This document shows positions 49,419-57,852 of a DNA stretch of 64,000 nucleotides, in pieces. The stretch is from Saccharothrix saharensis (GTDB taxonomy: Bacteria; Actinomycetota; Actinomycetes; Mycobacteriales; Pseudonocardiaceae): positions 186,001 to 250,000 of the forward strand of contig NZ_VFPP01000001.1 in NCBI RefSeq assembly GCF_006716745.1, written 5' to 3'. The notes under the pieces are model-generated. The model made no database searches. It saw only the letters and a list, made by a program, of their open reading frames with translations, and was not told the origin of the DNA. The number at the start of each line of letters is the position of its first letter. The stretch's first letter is position 1. The position numbers and the translations under genes are program-made.

Positions 49419-52172
49419 ATGCGAGTCAACCCCACCCTCCGGCGTCCCCTGGCGCTCGGCGCGGCGGCGGTGGCCACGTCCCTGCTGGCCGCGACGGCGG
49501 TCGCGGTCGCGCCGAACGAGGTCGCCGCCCAGGTCGCCGCGGCGCCCACGTCACCGTTCGACATCCCCGGCCGCGGCGCGGACGTGCCGTTCGTCGAGCA
49601 CGAGGCCGAGTCCGCCGCCACGAACGGCACGAAGATCGGCCCCGGCCGCCGCCAGGGCACGCTGGAGGGCGAGGCGTCCGGCCGCCGCGCCGTGACGCTG
49701 TCCGGTCAGGGCCGGTACGTCGAGTTCACCCTCACCGAGCCCGCGAACTCGATCGACATCCGCTACAGCATCCCGGACGGCAACGGCGGCGCGGGCATCA
49801 CCGCGCCGCTGTCGCTGTACCTCGACGGCACGAAGACCGGCAGCCTCACGCTCACGTCGAAGTACGCGTGGCGCTACGGCGGCTACCCCTACGCCAACGA
49901 CCCGAACCAGGGCAAGCCGCACCACCTCTACGACTCCACCCGCGCCCTGTTCCCGCGCACCCTCGCCGCGGGGTCGAAGGTGAAGCTGCAGGTCGACGCG
50001 GGCGACACCGCGCCGTCCTACACCATCGACCTGGCCGACTTCGAGCTCGTCGCGCCGGCCGCGACGCGGCCCGCCAACTCGGTCTCCGTCACCGAGCACG
50101 GCGCCACGCCGAACGACGGCTCGAACGACAACGCCGCCTTCGACGCCGCGGTGGCCGCCGCGAAGGCCTCCGGCCGCGAGGTGTGGATCCCGGCCGGCCG
50201 GTTCACCGTCACCAAGCACATCACCGTCGACCAGGTCACCGTCCGCGGCGCCGGCCACTGGCACAGCGTGGTCACGGGCGACCGGGTCGGCTTCTACGGC
50301 CTCGGTGAGCCGTCGAGCTGCGGCCAGGGCGGCAACTCCGGCGTGAGCACCCGCGTCGGCCTGCACGACTTCGCGATCATCGGCGAGGTCACCAACCGGG
50401 TCGACTGCGACCAGACCAACGCCATCGGCGGCGCGCTGGGCGGCGGCTCGGTCATCTCCGGGATGTTTTTGCAGCACACCAAGGTCGGCCTGTGGCTGGA
50501 CGGCCCGTTCTCCGGCCTCACCATCCGCGGCAACAAGGTCGTGGACCAGCTCGCCGACGGCATGAACCTGCACCGCGGCATCAGCGACGTGCTGATCGAG
50601 CACAACCTGTTCCGCAACATCAGCGACGACGGCATCGCGTTCTGGTCCGAGCACCAGGCGGACCATGACAACACGATCCGCCGCAACACGGTGGTCGTGC
50701 CGATGAAGGCCAACGGCATCGCGATCTACGGCGGCCGCGACAACGTGGCCACCGAGAACGTGGTGGCCGACACCCAGGACCAAGGCGGTGGCATCCACGT
50801 CGGCAACCGCTTCTCCTCGGTGCCGCTGTCCGGCACGACCACCCTGTCGAGGAACACCACGCTGCGCGCGGGCGTGCTCGACTCGAACTGGCAGTTCGGC
50901 GTCGGCGCGCTGTGGTTCGACGCCCGCGACGGCGCGATGACCGGCCGGATCGACGTCACCGACACCGACCTGGTCGACAGCAACTACGAGGCCATCCAGT
51001 TCATCAGCGGCACCATCACGAACGTCCACTTCGACGGCGTGCGCATCAACGGCGCGGGGACGTTCGGCATCCAGCTCCAGTCGCCGGGCGCGGCCTCGTT
51101 CACCAACGTCACCGCGACCGGCCTGGGCCGGGCCGGTGTCTACAGCTGCCTGGGCGACAACGCGTTCCAGATCACCAGGGGCGTGGGCAACTCCGGCTGG
51201 GACGGCCCGGCGTACTGCGGACCGTGGCCGGACCCGATCTACAGCGACCCGACGACCACCCCGCCGACCACCACCACGACCACGACGACCACCACCGTCC
51301 CGCCGGGCGGCAACCTGGCCCGGGGCAGGGCGGTCGCCGCGTCCACCGCGAACGGCGGCTTCCCGGCCGCCCAAGCCGTCGACGGTGACGCGAACACCTA
51401 CTGGGAGAGCGCGAACAACCAGTTCCCGCAGTCGTTGACCGTCGACTTGGGACGGTCGGAGAACGTCGGCCGCCTCGTGCTGAAGCTCCCGCCGCCCTCC
51501 GCGTGGGAGGCCCGCACGCAGACCGTGAGCGTGTCCGGCAGCGCGGACGGCACGACCTTCAGCCCGCTCGTGGCGTCGGCCGGGTTCCGGTTCGACCCCG
51601 CGTCCGGCAACCAGGTCACGATCCCGGTCTCCGGTACCCACCGCCACCTGCGGCTGACGTTCACCGGCAACACCGCTTGGCCGGCCGCGCAATTGGCCGA
51701 ACTGGAGGTGTACGCGGGCGCCGCCACGACCACCACCACCACGACCACCGCCCAGCCGACCGGCAACGTGGCGCGTGGCAAGCCGGTCCAGGCCGCGGCG
51801 AACGGCGGCTTCCCGGGCGGCAACGCGGTGGACGGCGACGTGAACACCTACTGGGAGAGCCCGAACAACGCGTTCCCGCAGACGTTCACGGTCGACCTGG
51901 GCAGTCGCGTCGCGGTGAACCGGATCGTGCTGAAGCTGCCGCCGGCCGCCGCGTGGGCCGCCCGCACGCAGACCCTGGGCGTGTCCGGCAGCGCGGACGG
52001 CTCGGCTTACAGCCCGCTCGTCGCGTCGGCCGGGTTCCGGTTCGACCCGGCGTCGGGCAACCAGGTGAGCGTCCCGGTCGCGGCGAACCACCGCTACCTG
52101 CGGCTGACCGTCACCGGCAACACGGGCTGGCCGGCCGCCCAACTCGCCGAGTTCGAGGCGTACGCGGGCTGA
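49419..52172 (+). CDS. Secreted right-handed beta-helix glycoside hydrolase (GH87-like) with two discoidin modules
   Basis: 917 residues. Signal peptide 1-38 or so, with a pair of Arg at the start. Then a CBM35-like beta-sandwich (about 58-210, HEAEDSA-type opening HEAESAATNG). A right-handed parallel beta-helix runs about 220-605 with many Asn-rich coils (IRGNKVVDQLADGMNLHRG, DDGIAFWSEHQ, NGIAIYGGRDNVATENVV). A Thr-rich linker (about 610-630) leads to two F5/8 type C (discoidin) domains split by a second Thr-rich linker. The arrangement resembles GH87 alpha-1,3-glucanases (mycodextranases). A fungal-cell-wall or dextran target is therefore likely but not shown. Catalytic Asp residues cannot be assigned with confidence. 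Confidence 0.75.
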   Translation: MRVNPTLRRPLALGAAAVATSLLAATAVAVAPNEVAAQVAAAPTSPFDIPGRGADVPFVEHEAESAATNGTKIGPGRRQGTLEGEASGRRAVTLSGQGRYVEFTLTEPANSIDIRYSIPDGNGGAGITAPLSLYLDGTKTGSLTLTSKYAWRYGGYPYANDPNQGKPHHLYDSTRALFPRTLAAGSKVKLQVDAGDTAPSYTIDLADFELVAPAATRPANSVSVTEHGATPNDGSNDNAAFDAAVAAAKASGREVWIPAGRFTVTKHITVDQVTVRGAGHWHSVVTGDRVGFYGLGEPSSCGQGGNSGVSTRVGLHDFAIIGEVTNRVDCDQTNAIGGALGGGSVISGMFLQHTKVGLWLDGPFSGLTIRGNKVVDQLADGMNLHRGISDVLIEHNLFRNISDDGIAFWSEHQADHDNTIRRNTVVVPMKANGIAIYGGRDNVATENVVADTQDQGGGIHVGNRFSSVPLSGTTTLSRNTTLRAGVLDSNWQFGVGALWFDARDGAMTGRIDVTDTDLVDSNYEAIQFISGTITNVHFDGVRINGAGTFGIQLQSPGAASFTNVTATGLGRAGVYSCLGDNAFQITRGVGNSGWDGPAYCGPWPDPIYSDPTTTPPTTTTTTTTTTVPPGGNLARGRAVAASTANGGFPAAQAVDGDANTYWESANNQFPQSLTVDLGRSENVGRLVLKLPPPSAWEARTQTVSVSGSADGTTFSPLVASAGFRFDPASGNQVTIPVSGTHRHLRLTFTGNTAWPAAQLAELEVYAGAATTTTTTTTAQPTGNVARGKPVQAAANGGFPGGNAVDGDVNTYWESPNNAFPQTFTVDLGSRVAVNRIVLKLPPAAAWAARTQTLGVSGSADGSAYSPLVASAGFRFDPASGNQVSVPVAANHRYLRLTVTGNTGWPAAQLAEFEAYAG
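51310..52169 (+). repeat. Duplicated discoidin-domain coding segments
   Basis: The DNA for the two C-terminal discoidin modules (about 51310-51715 and 51763-52169) is a clear tandem duplication. Both encode the sequence ASAGFRFDPASGNQV and the same NTYWES and TQT-SVSGSADG frames. Each is preceded by a run of ACC/ACG threonine codons. Confidence 0.8.
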
Positions 52173-52326
52173 CGCCTCGGCCGGGGGTGGTCGTGCGGCA
52201 ACGACGCCGGCGCGGCCACCCCCGGCCGCGTGAGCAGGGCCCCGAACCCGAACGGACGACAACGTCGTCACGGTGTCGTCACGTTGAGTAGAGTCGGTCG
52301 GGAGAGATCACCAGCGGAGGATTGCG

Positions 52327-52473
52327 ATGAAGCGGAACATCACCTGCCCCTGTGGCGAGCACATCACGGGGCAGGACGAGGACGACCTGGTGGCGAAGAC
52401 CCAGCAGCACCTCAAGGAGAACCACCCCGGCCACGACTACTCGCGCGACGAGATCCTGTTCATGGCCTACTGA
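52327..52473 (+). CDS. Small DUF1059-like protein
   Basis: 48 residues: ITCPCGEHITGQDEDDLVAK followed by TQQHLKENH and ILFMAY. The CPCG start, the HxxxxH-like helix and the length fit the DUF1059 family, which may bind a metal through its Cys and His. GGAGG lies seven bases before ATG 52327. The last seven bases overlap the convergent XRE regulator gene. Confidence 0.8.
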   Translation: MKRNITCPCGEHITGQDEDDLVAKTQQHLKENHPGHDYSRDEILFMAY

Positions 52474-52946
52474 TCCTCGTTCCGGGCCGTCTCGATCCGG
52501 GCCGTCTCGCCCGGGTCGGGGTGCAGCGCGATCAGCAGCAGGGCGTCGAGCAGCCGCAGCCGGTCGCGCTCGGTGAGTTCCCGGCCGGTGAGGGCGGACA
52601 GGCGGGACAGCACGTCCAGCAGCCGCCCGGCCAGCTCGTCCGCGTCCTGGCCGGTCACCTCGGCCCAGGCGTGGACCTCGCGGCGGAACGACGGCGTGCG
52701 GCCCAGGCGGACCAGCGCGGCGGGCAGTGGCGACGGCGGTTCCCCGGTGTCGCCGAACCCGACGGTCAGCCGCGTGCCCAGCGCCTGCGCCAACCGGGTG
52801 AGGGCGGCCACGGTCGGGTTGCCCCGGCCGTTCTCCAGGTTCGCCACGTACGGCACCGAGAGCCCCGCATCGGCGGCGACCGCGGCCACCGTGCGCCCAC
52901 TGGCGGCGCGCAGCGCTCGAAGCCGCCCGCCGAGTTCGTCCGCCAT
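52467..52946 (-). CDS. XRE-family transcriptional regulator
   Basis: 159 residues. The N-terminal HTH (LRALRAASGRTVAAVAADAGLSVPYVANLENGRGNPTVAAL) is a canonical XRE domain. The C-terminal part is helical without a known sensor domain. It is divergent from an MFS transporter and separated by 59 bp that contain a 10-bp perfect inverted repeat, the classic arrangement for a local repressor. Ligand unknown. Confidence 0.88.
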   Translation of the reverse strand: MADELGGRLRALRAASGRTVAAVAADAGLSVPYVANLENGRGNPTVAALTRLAQALGTRLTVGFGDTGEPPSPLPAALVRLGRTPSFRREVHAWAEVTGQDADELAGRLLDVLSRLSALTGRELTERDRLRLLDALLLIALHPDPGETARIETARNEDQ

Positions 52947-52974
52947 GCGGTTTATTCTGTCAGAACACTACCCG

Positions 52975-53003
52975 CGCTGACTATTCTCACGGGATAGTCA
53001 GCG
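52975..53003. promoter_or_regulatory. Inverted-repeat operator between XRE regulator and MFS gene
   Basis: CGCTGACTAT (52975-52984) and ATAGTCAGCG (52994-53003) with nine bases between, ending two bases before the transporter GTG. Binding here would block the transporter start. This is inferred to be the XRE regulator's site. Confidence 0.6.
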
Positions 53004-53005
53004 GG

Positions 53006-54247
53006 GTGATCACCGCTTTGCGCGTACGCGACTTCCGCCTGCTCTGGGCGGCACGGACGGTCAGCGTGTTCGGCACCTGGCTGCTCGTCGTCGCGGTGCC
53101 CGCGCACGTCTTCCACCTGACCGGTTCGCTGCTGGCGTCGGGCGCGGCGCTGGCCGCGGAGTTCCTGCCGCTGGTGGCGCTCGGCCCGGTCGCGGGGGTA
53201 CTGGCCGACCGGTGGGACCGGCGGCGGGCGATGGTCGCGGCCGACGTGCTGCGGGCCGCCGCCGTCCTCCTGCTGCTCCTCGCCCGCGATCCCGGCGACC
53301 TCTGGCTGGTCTACCTCGCGCTGGTGGTGGAGAGCGCGGGGACGGTGGTGTTCCGACCGGCGGCCCAGGCGCACACGCCGGTCGTGGTCGGCACCGGCAC
53401 GGCGTTGAGCGGGGCCAACGCCTTGAACTCGCTCACCGACGGCGTGGCGCGGTTGGTCGGCGCCCCGCTCGGCGGCGCGTCGACGGCACTGGTGGGGTTC
53501 CCCGCGCTGGTGGTCGCGGACGCGGTGAGCTACCTCGTCTCGGCCGCGTTGCTCGCGCTGATGGCGCGGCGGCCCGGAAGCGACCGGCGAACCGGTGTGG
53601 GCGGGGGACTGGCGGAAGGGCTTGCTTTTCTCAGGTCGGAACGCACGGCCAGAACGCTTCTCGTCGTGAGCACCGTGTTCCTGGCGGCCAACGCGTCGCT
53701 CAGCGCGCTCGTGACGCCGTTCGGCATCACCGCGCTCGGCGGCACCGGGCCGGTCGGGTTGGTGATGTCCGGACTCGGCGTCGGGTTCCTGGTCGGCGCC
53801 CCGGCGAGCCGAGTGCTGGTCGACCGGCTGCGCACGGGCGCGGTGCTGGGCGGTGCGCTCGCCGTCACGTCGGTGGGGTTCGTGCTGCTGTTCGGGTCCA
53901 CGTCGCTGACCTGGGCCCTGCCCGCCGCCGTGCTGATCGGGTTGTCCGGCTCGGCGGTCCTGGTCGTCACGCAGACGACCCTGCAACGCGTGACGCCCAC
54001 GGCGGTACTGGGCCGGATCAGCGCCGTGATGCTCACCGGCGAGGCGGCGGCCACGTTCGCCGGCGCCCTGGCCGGTCCGGCCCTCGCCGAGATCACCTCC
54101 ATGCGCACGACCGCCTACGCCGCCTGCGCGCTGACCCTGTTGGCCGCCCTGTACGCGACATCCACACCTGCCGTTGACGCGGCGCGGGGCGCGGCAGCCG
54201 CTGAACGGGTGCGCACCGGTTCGCCTGAACAGCCGCCGGCGAGGTGA
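53006..54247 (+). CDS. MFS transporter
   Basis: 413 residues with 12 hydrophobic helices and the MFS loop motif GVLADRWDRRRAM between helices 2 and 3. The C-terminal tail is Ala/Arg-rich. It resembles DHA3-type exporters of macrolides or other small molecules, which is only a family-level suggestion. Start GTG 53006 sits at the edge of the palindrome. Expression is probably repressed by the divergent XRE protein. Confidence 0.87.
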   Translation: MITALRVRDFRLLWAARTVSVFGTWLLVVAVPAHVFHLTGSLLASGAALAAEFLPLVALGPVAGVLADRWDRRRAMVAADVLRAAAVLLLLLARDPGDLWLVYLALVVESAGTVVFRPAAQAHTPVVVGTGTALSGANALNSLTDGVARLVGAPLGGASTALVGFPALVVADAVSYLVSAALLALMARRPGSDRRTGVGGGLAEGLAFLRSERTARTLLVVSTVFLAANASLSALVTPFGITALGGTGPVGLVMSGLGVGFLVGAPASRVLVDRLRTGAVLGGALAVTSVGFVLLFGSTSLTWALPAAVLIGLSGSAVLVVTQTTLQRVTPTAVLGRISAVMLTGEAAATFAGALAGPALAEITSMRTTAYAACALTLLAALYATSTPAVDAARGAAAAERVRTGSPEQPPAR

Positions 54248-54665
54248 CGGCACGGCCAGTGCCCCGGGGTTGATCGGCCGCAGCGTCGACGCGCCCATTC
54301 ACCCACGCGTCCGGCACGGTCGACCGGCGGGACGCGGAAGGGCGCCACACGATCGACCCGGTCCAGTGCGTGACGTCGGGGGTGCGGCGGGTCGCCGGTC
54401 CCGGCTCGCCGGAGATCCCGCCGCTGCGAGGTAAGGGGGTCGGCGCGGCGGTCGCCTCTCGGCGAGTGGCTCGACGCGGCTCCAGCCGAACGGTATTCCG
54501 CGAAGGCGCTTGGTGAGGCCCGGGGACACGGACCGCACCGACCGAGTGTTCCAACGGTCCGGTCGGCTCCGGTGTTCCCGCGCTGCTGTGACGTGCGTCA
54601 CTGCCTCGGGTTTCGCGCGCCGGCGTGCGGCCACTCGACCGGACGTAAGCGCACGGAGGTGTCGA
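54248..54665. other. 418-bp gene-free stretch
   Basis: No open frame here keeps the third-position bias of real genes in this window. No strong repeat or hairpin seen. The last 15 bases contain the RBS of the next (broken) gene. Confidence 0.6.
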
Positions 54666-54937
54666 ATGGCGGTGTTGGCCCTGCTCACGGTGGGGTGCTC
54701 GGCCTCGCGGGCTGCCCCGTCGCGGGCCGCGCGGATCTCGTCGGCGTGCCCGGCCCGGCGTGGCTGCCCGTGGTGGGCACGGCGGGCGTGACGGCGGTGT
54801 TCCCGCTGCGCGGTGCGGGTGGCCTGGTCGCGGCGTCCCGGAAGTCGACCGAGTCCGCCCGGCTGGACCCGCGCTCCTGCTCGCCGCTGTGCCTGGCGCC
54901 GGCCGCGTCGTGCGCGGTGGTGGCGTTCGGCGGCTGA
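54666..54937 (+). pseudogene. Frameshifted small lipoprotein gene (or sequencing indel)
   Basis: ATG 54666 follows a good RBS (GGAGG at 54655-54659). The first ten codons (MAVLALLTVG) have normal codon bias, but then that frame degrades and ends at 54791. If one G is added to the GGGG run at 54692-54695, the frame continues as VLGLAGC, a perfect lipobox. It then runs on with strong codon bias to the TGA at 54935-54937, giving about 91 residues. So the gene is either broken by a one-base deletion or the run is misread. The mature part has four further Cys. No family recognised. Confidence 0.55.
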
Positions 54938-54945
54938 CCGTGGAA

Positions 54946-54984
54946 TCGGCCCCCGCCCGAACTCTCGGTTCGGACGGGGGCCGA
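54946..54984. terminator. Hairpin between lipoprotein remnant and xylanase
   Basis: A 17-bp stem with one mismatch (54946-54962 with 54968-54984), five-base loop. It lies between convergent genes. Confidence 0.8.
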
Positions 54985-55022
54985 CGTGTGGCGTGACGCG
55001 GTCGTGCGCGCGTCGGGTGGTG

Positions 55023-56186
55023 CTACTTGGCGCAGGCGGGCAGGTGCGGGTGGCGCTCGCCGCGCTTGACCGACTCCTTGGCGAGCGTGCACTGCATGAC
55101 GTCGTAGGCCGGCTTGCGGGTGAAGTCGTCCCACATCACCGTCGCCGCGCCCTCGCCCTGGAAGAACACCGGCACCCAGGAGTACTTGTCGGTGAAGCCC
55201 CAGATCGTGAACGAGTCACAGCCGTCGACGTTGAGGCACGCGACCAGCGTCCGGTTGTAGTAGTCGGCCTGCTTGGCCAGCATCTCCGCGGTCGGCACGC
55301 CGTCCGCGGGCAGGTCCATCCGCACGTCCAGCTCGGTGATGGCGGTGCCCAGGCCGAGGTCGGCGAACCGCTTCAGGTTCGTCTCCAGGTCACCGGGGAA
55401 GCCGTACCGGGTGCTGAGGTGCGACTGGGCGGAGAAGCCGTGCACCGGCACGCCCTGCGCCTGCAAGTCCTTGATCAACGCGTAGTAGGCGTTGCTCTTG
55501 GCGTTGACGCTCTCCACGTTGTAGTCGTTGAAGTACAGGTCCGCCTTGGGGTCGGCCTGGTGCGCCCAGCGGAACGCGTCCGCGATGATGCCGGGGCCCA
55601 GCTCGCGGATCCAGATGTTCTCGGTGGTGCGCAGCTCGCCGGTCTCGGTGAAGATCTCGTTGGCCACGTCCCACTGCTGGATCTTGCCCTTGTAGCGGCC
55701 GACGACCGTCTTGATGTGGTCGCGCAGGATCCCGCGCAGCTCCTCGGCGGTGAAGTCGCCCTGCTCCAGCCACTCCGGGTTCTGGCTGTGCCACAGCAGC
55801 GTGTGCCCGCGAACCACCTGGCGGTTCTTCTGCGCGAACTTCACGATGGCGTCGGCCATGCCGAAGTTGTAGCGGTCGCGCTCCGGGTGGATGTACTCCC
55901 ACTTCATCTGGTTCTCGGCGGACACCGAGCTGAACTCCTTGGCCAGCACGGAGCGGTACTCGAGGTCCTTGGTGAACGGGTCGGGGTAGGGCTGCGACTC
56001 GTGGTGCCCGCCACCGGCCGCGGCGGTGCCGATGTAGAACCCCTTCGGCGCCACCCAGCGGAGGCTGTCCTTCTTCGCGTGCCCCGCCGACACCTCACCC
56101 TGGTCGGGTGAGGCCGCGGCGACGAGGGCCGGCGAGGTCAACGCCACCGCGGCGATGGCGGCGGTGACGAGGCGGATCGACTTCAT
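55023..56186 (-). CDS. Secreted GH10 endo-1,4-beta-xylanase
   Basis: 387 residues with a signal peptide (about 1-25). GH10 signatures: acid/base Glu177 in WDVANEIF and nucleophile Glu285 in TELDVRM. The substrate-site segment ENQMKWEYIHPERDRYNF and HTLLWHSQNP are also typical. Single-domain; no carbohydrate-binding module. It cuts xylan internally. ATG 56186. The upstream palindrome CGAAAGTTTCG is of the kind I recall ahead of Streptomyces xylanase genes, so xylan induction is likely. Confidence 0.95.
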   Translation of the reverse strand: MKSIRLVTAAIAAVALTSPALVAAASPDQGEVSAGHAKKDSLRWVAPKGFYIGTAAAGGGHHESQPYPDPFTKDLEYRSVLAKEFSSVSAENQMKWEYIHPERDRYNFGMADAIVKFAQKNRQVVRGHTLLWHSQNPEWLEQGDFTAEELRGILRDHIKTVVGRYKGKIQQWDVANEIFTETGELRTTENIWIRELGPGIIADAFRWAHQADPKADLYFNDYNVESVNAKSNAYYALIKDLQAQGVPVHGFSAQSHLSTRYGFPGDLETNLKRFADLGLGTAITELDVRMDLPADGVPTAEMLAKQADYYNRTLVACLNVDGCDSFTIWGFTDKYSWVPVFFQGEGAATVMWDDFTRKPAYDVMQCTLAKESVKRGERHPHLPACAK

Positions 56187-56226
56187 GGCGGTCTTCGCTT
56201 TCTCGGACGACTACGACGGCGGCGTT

Positions 56227-56237
56227 CGAAAGTTTCG
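56227..56237. promoter_or_regulatory. Palindrome CGAAAGTTTCG, probable xylanase operator
   Basis: A perfect 11-bp palindrome 40 bp before the xylanase start. A second inverted repeat TCCGGCA/TGCCGGA lies just upstream at 56245-56268. From memory, CGAAA-N-TTTCG elements recur before Streptomyces xylanase genes. Confidence 0.6.
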
Positions 56238-56399
56238 TCATGGATCCGGCAATTTTCGAGATGCCGGACCCTAAGACGGCCGCCGGGCGATCGTCAAGAG
56301 CCAGTCAAGACGCCTGGCAGACCCTCGAACCGCCTGCCGCGCCGGAGCCGGGCGACTACCGTGGCAAGTGGATCTACTACGTGACTGGGGGTCACGCAC

Positions 56400-57650
56400 A
56401 TGAGAAAACTGGCGACAACGCTCGTCGCCGCCCTGGGGATCGCGCTGGTTCCCGGGGTGGCGGCGGGCTCGGCACCGGTCCCGGGGGCGACCGGTGTTCC
56501 CGGCCCCGGGTGGAACGCCGCGTGGGCCGCCTCGCCGCACGCGCCGACGGAGTTCCTCGGGCCGAACTGGGGGGTGACCGGGTTCGACAACCACACCGTC
56601 CGCCAGGTCGTGCGGATCAGCGACGGCGGCGCGGCGCTGCGGATCAGGCTGTCCAACGCCTACGGCACGTCGCCGCTGGTGGTCACCGGCGCGACGGTGG
56701 CGCGGACGGCGCAGGGCGCGGCCGTGCGGCCGGGCACCGTGCGGCACCTGTCCTTCCGCGGCCACCGCTCGGTGACCGTGCCGGTCGGCGGCGAGGTGGC
56801 CGGCGACCTCGCGCCGCTGCCGGTGGCGGCGCTGGGCCAGGTGACCGTGACGCTGTACCTGGCCGGGCCGACCGGTCCGGCCACCGGGCACGCGTTCGCC
56901 AGCGCGACGAGCTGGCGGGCGTCCGGTGACCACCGGGCCGACGTGGCCGCGGACGCGTTCACCGAGGCGGCGCAGTCGTGGTTCTACCTCGCCGCCGTCG
57001 ACGTGGTCGACTTCGTCCCGCGCCGCGAGGTCGTGGTGGCGTTCGGCGACTCCATCACCGACGGCGTCGGGTCCACTGTGGACGCCGACAACCGCTACCC
57101 GGACGAGCTGGCCGAGCGGCTGGGCGGGCGGCGGGGCGTGGTGAACGCGGGGATCGGCGGCAACCGGGTGCTCAACGACTCGGCGTGCTTCGGCGAGAAG
57201 GCGACGACGCGGTTCGGGCGGGACGCGCTGGGGCAGCCCGACGTGCGCACGGTGATCCTGCTGGAGGGCATCAACGACATCGGGTTCAGCCAGTTCCCGA
57301 TCGAGTGCACCTCGCCCAACCCGGAGGTCACCGCGGACCAGGTGATCGCGGGGTACCGCGAGCTGATCGGCCAGGCGCGTGCGCGGGGCGTGCGGATGGT
57401 CGGCGCGACGCTGCTGCCGTTCAAGGGTGCCGCGTACTACACCGAGGCCGGCGAGGCGGTGCGGGACCAGGTGAACGACTGGATCCGGACGTCGGGCGAG
57501 TTCGACGCGGTCGTGGACTTCGACCGCGCGATGGCCGACCCGGCCGACCCGGACGCGTTGCGGCCCGCCTACGACAGCGGTGACCGGCTGCACCCGAACG
57601 ACGCGGGCTACCGGGCCATGGCCGAGGCCGTGGACCTGTCGGTGCTGTAG
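56400..57650 (+). CDS. Secreted SGNH/GDSL-family hydrolase
   Basis: 416 residues. Signal peptide 1-24. An N-terminal beta-sandwich (about 40-200) is followed by an SGNH domain with the nucleophile in FGDSITDG, then GIGGNR, GINDIG and the catalytic DxxH in DRLHPNDAGY. Relatives include carbohydrate esterases and lipases; with its xylanase neighbour, deacetylation of plant polysaccharide is a plausible role. RBS GGGGG eight bases before ATG 56400. The protein is divergent from the xylanase gene across 213 bp. Confidence 0.88.
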   Translation: MRKLATTLVAALGIALVPGVAAGSAPVPGATGVPGPGWNAAWAASPHAPTEFLGPNWGVTGFDNHTVRQVVRISDGGAALRIRLSNAYGTSPLVVTGATVARTAQGAAVRPGTVRHLSFRGHRSVTVPVGGEVAGDLAPLPVAALGQVTVTLYLAGPTGPATGHAFASATSWRASGDHRADVAADAFTEAAQSWFYLAAVDVVDFVPRREVVVAFGDSITDGVGSTVDADNRYPDELAERLGGRRGVVNAGIGGNRVLNDSACFGEKATTRFGRDALGQPDVRTVILLEGINDIGFSQFPIECTSPNPEVTADQVIAGYRELIGQARARGVRMVGATLLPFKGAAYYTEAGEAVRDQVNDWIRTSGEFDAVVDFDRAMADPADPDALRPAYDSGDRLHPNDAGYRAMAEAVDLSVL

Positions 57651-57662
57651 CGCCGGCGTGCC

Positions 57663-57700
57663 CGAAACGCCCTCCCGGCAGCCGTCGGGAGGGCGTTTCG
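57663..57700 (+). terminator. Terminator after the SGNH hydrolase
   Basis: A perfect 14-bp stem (57663-57676 with 57687-57700, CGAAACGCCCTCCC) with a ten-base loop and a T-richer 3' side, 13 bases after the stop. Confidence 0.85.
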
Positions 57701-57787
57701 TCGAATTGCGGTCGAATGCGCGTCGAATGCGAAACTGTTGTCCGCCAACACTTCCCCTTTGCGTGCACGGCTCGTTACAGTGCGATT

Positions 57788-57801
57788 TGGGAGCGCTCCC
57801 A
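57788..57801. promoter_or_regulatory. CebR-type operator TGGGAGCGCTCCCA
   Basis: A perfect 14-bp palindrome identical to the CebR box consensus described for Streptomyces cellulose-utilisation genes. It lies 52 bp before the LPMO start. CebR is a LacI-family repressor released by cellobiose or cellotriose, so the LPMO is probably induced by cellulose. Confidence 0.85.
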
Positions 57802-57852
57802 GCCCACCCATGGTCATTACCCAACATGGTTGTCCTCAACGAGGAGGAAAGA

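Noticed and set aside
51240..51310. Runs of ACC/ACG considered as a microsatellite or CRISPR-like array
   Set aside because: They encode a Thr-rich linker between protein domains and have no spacer structure.
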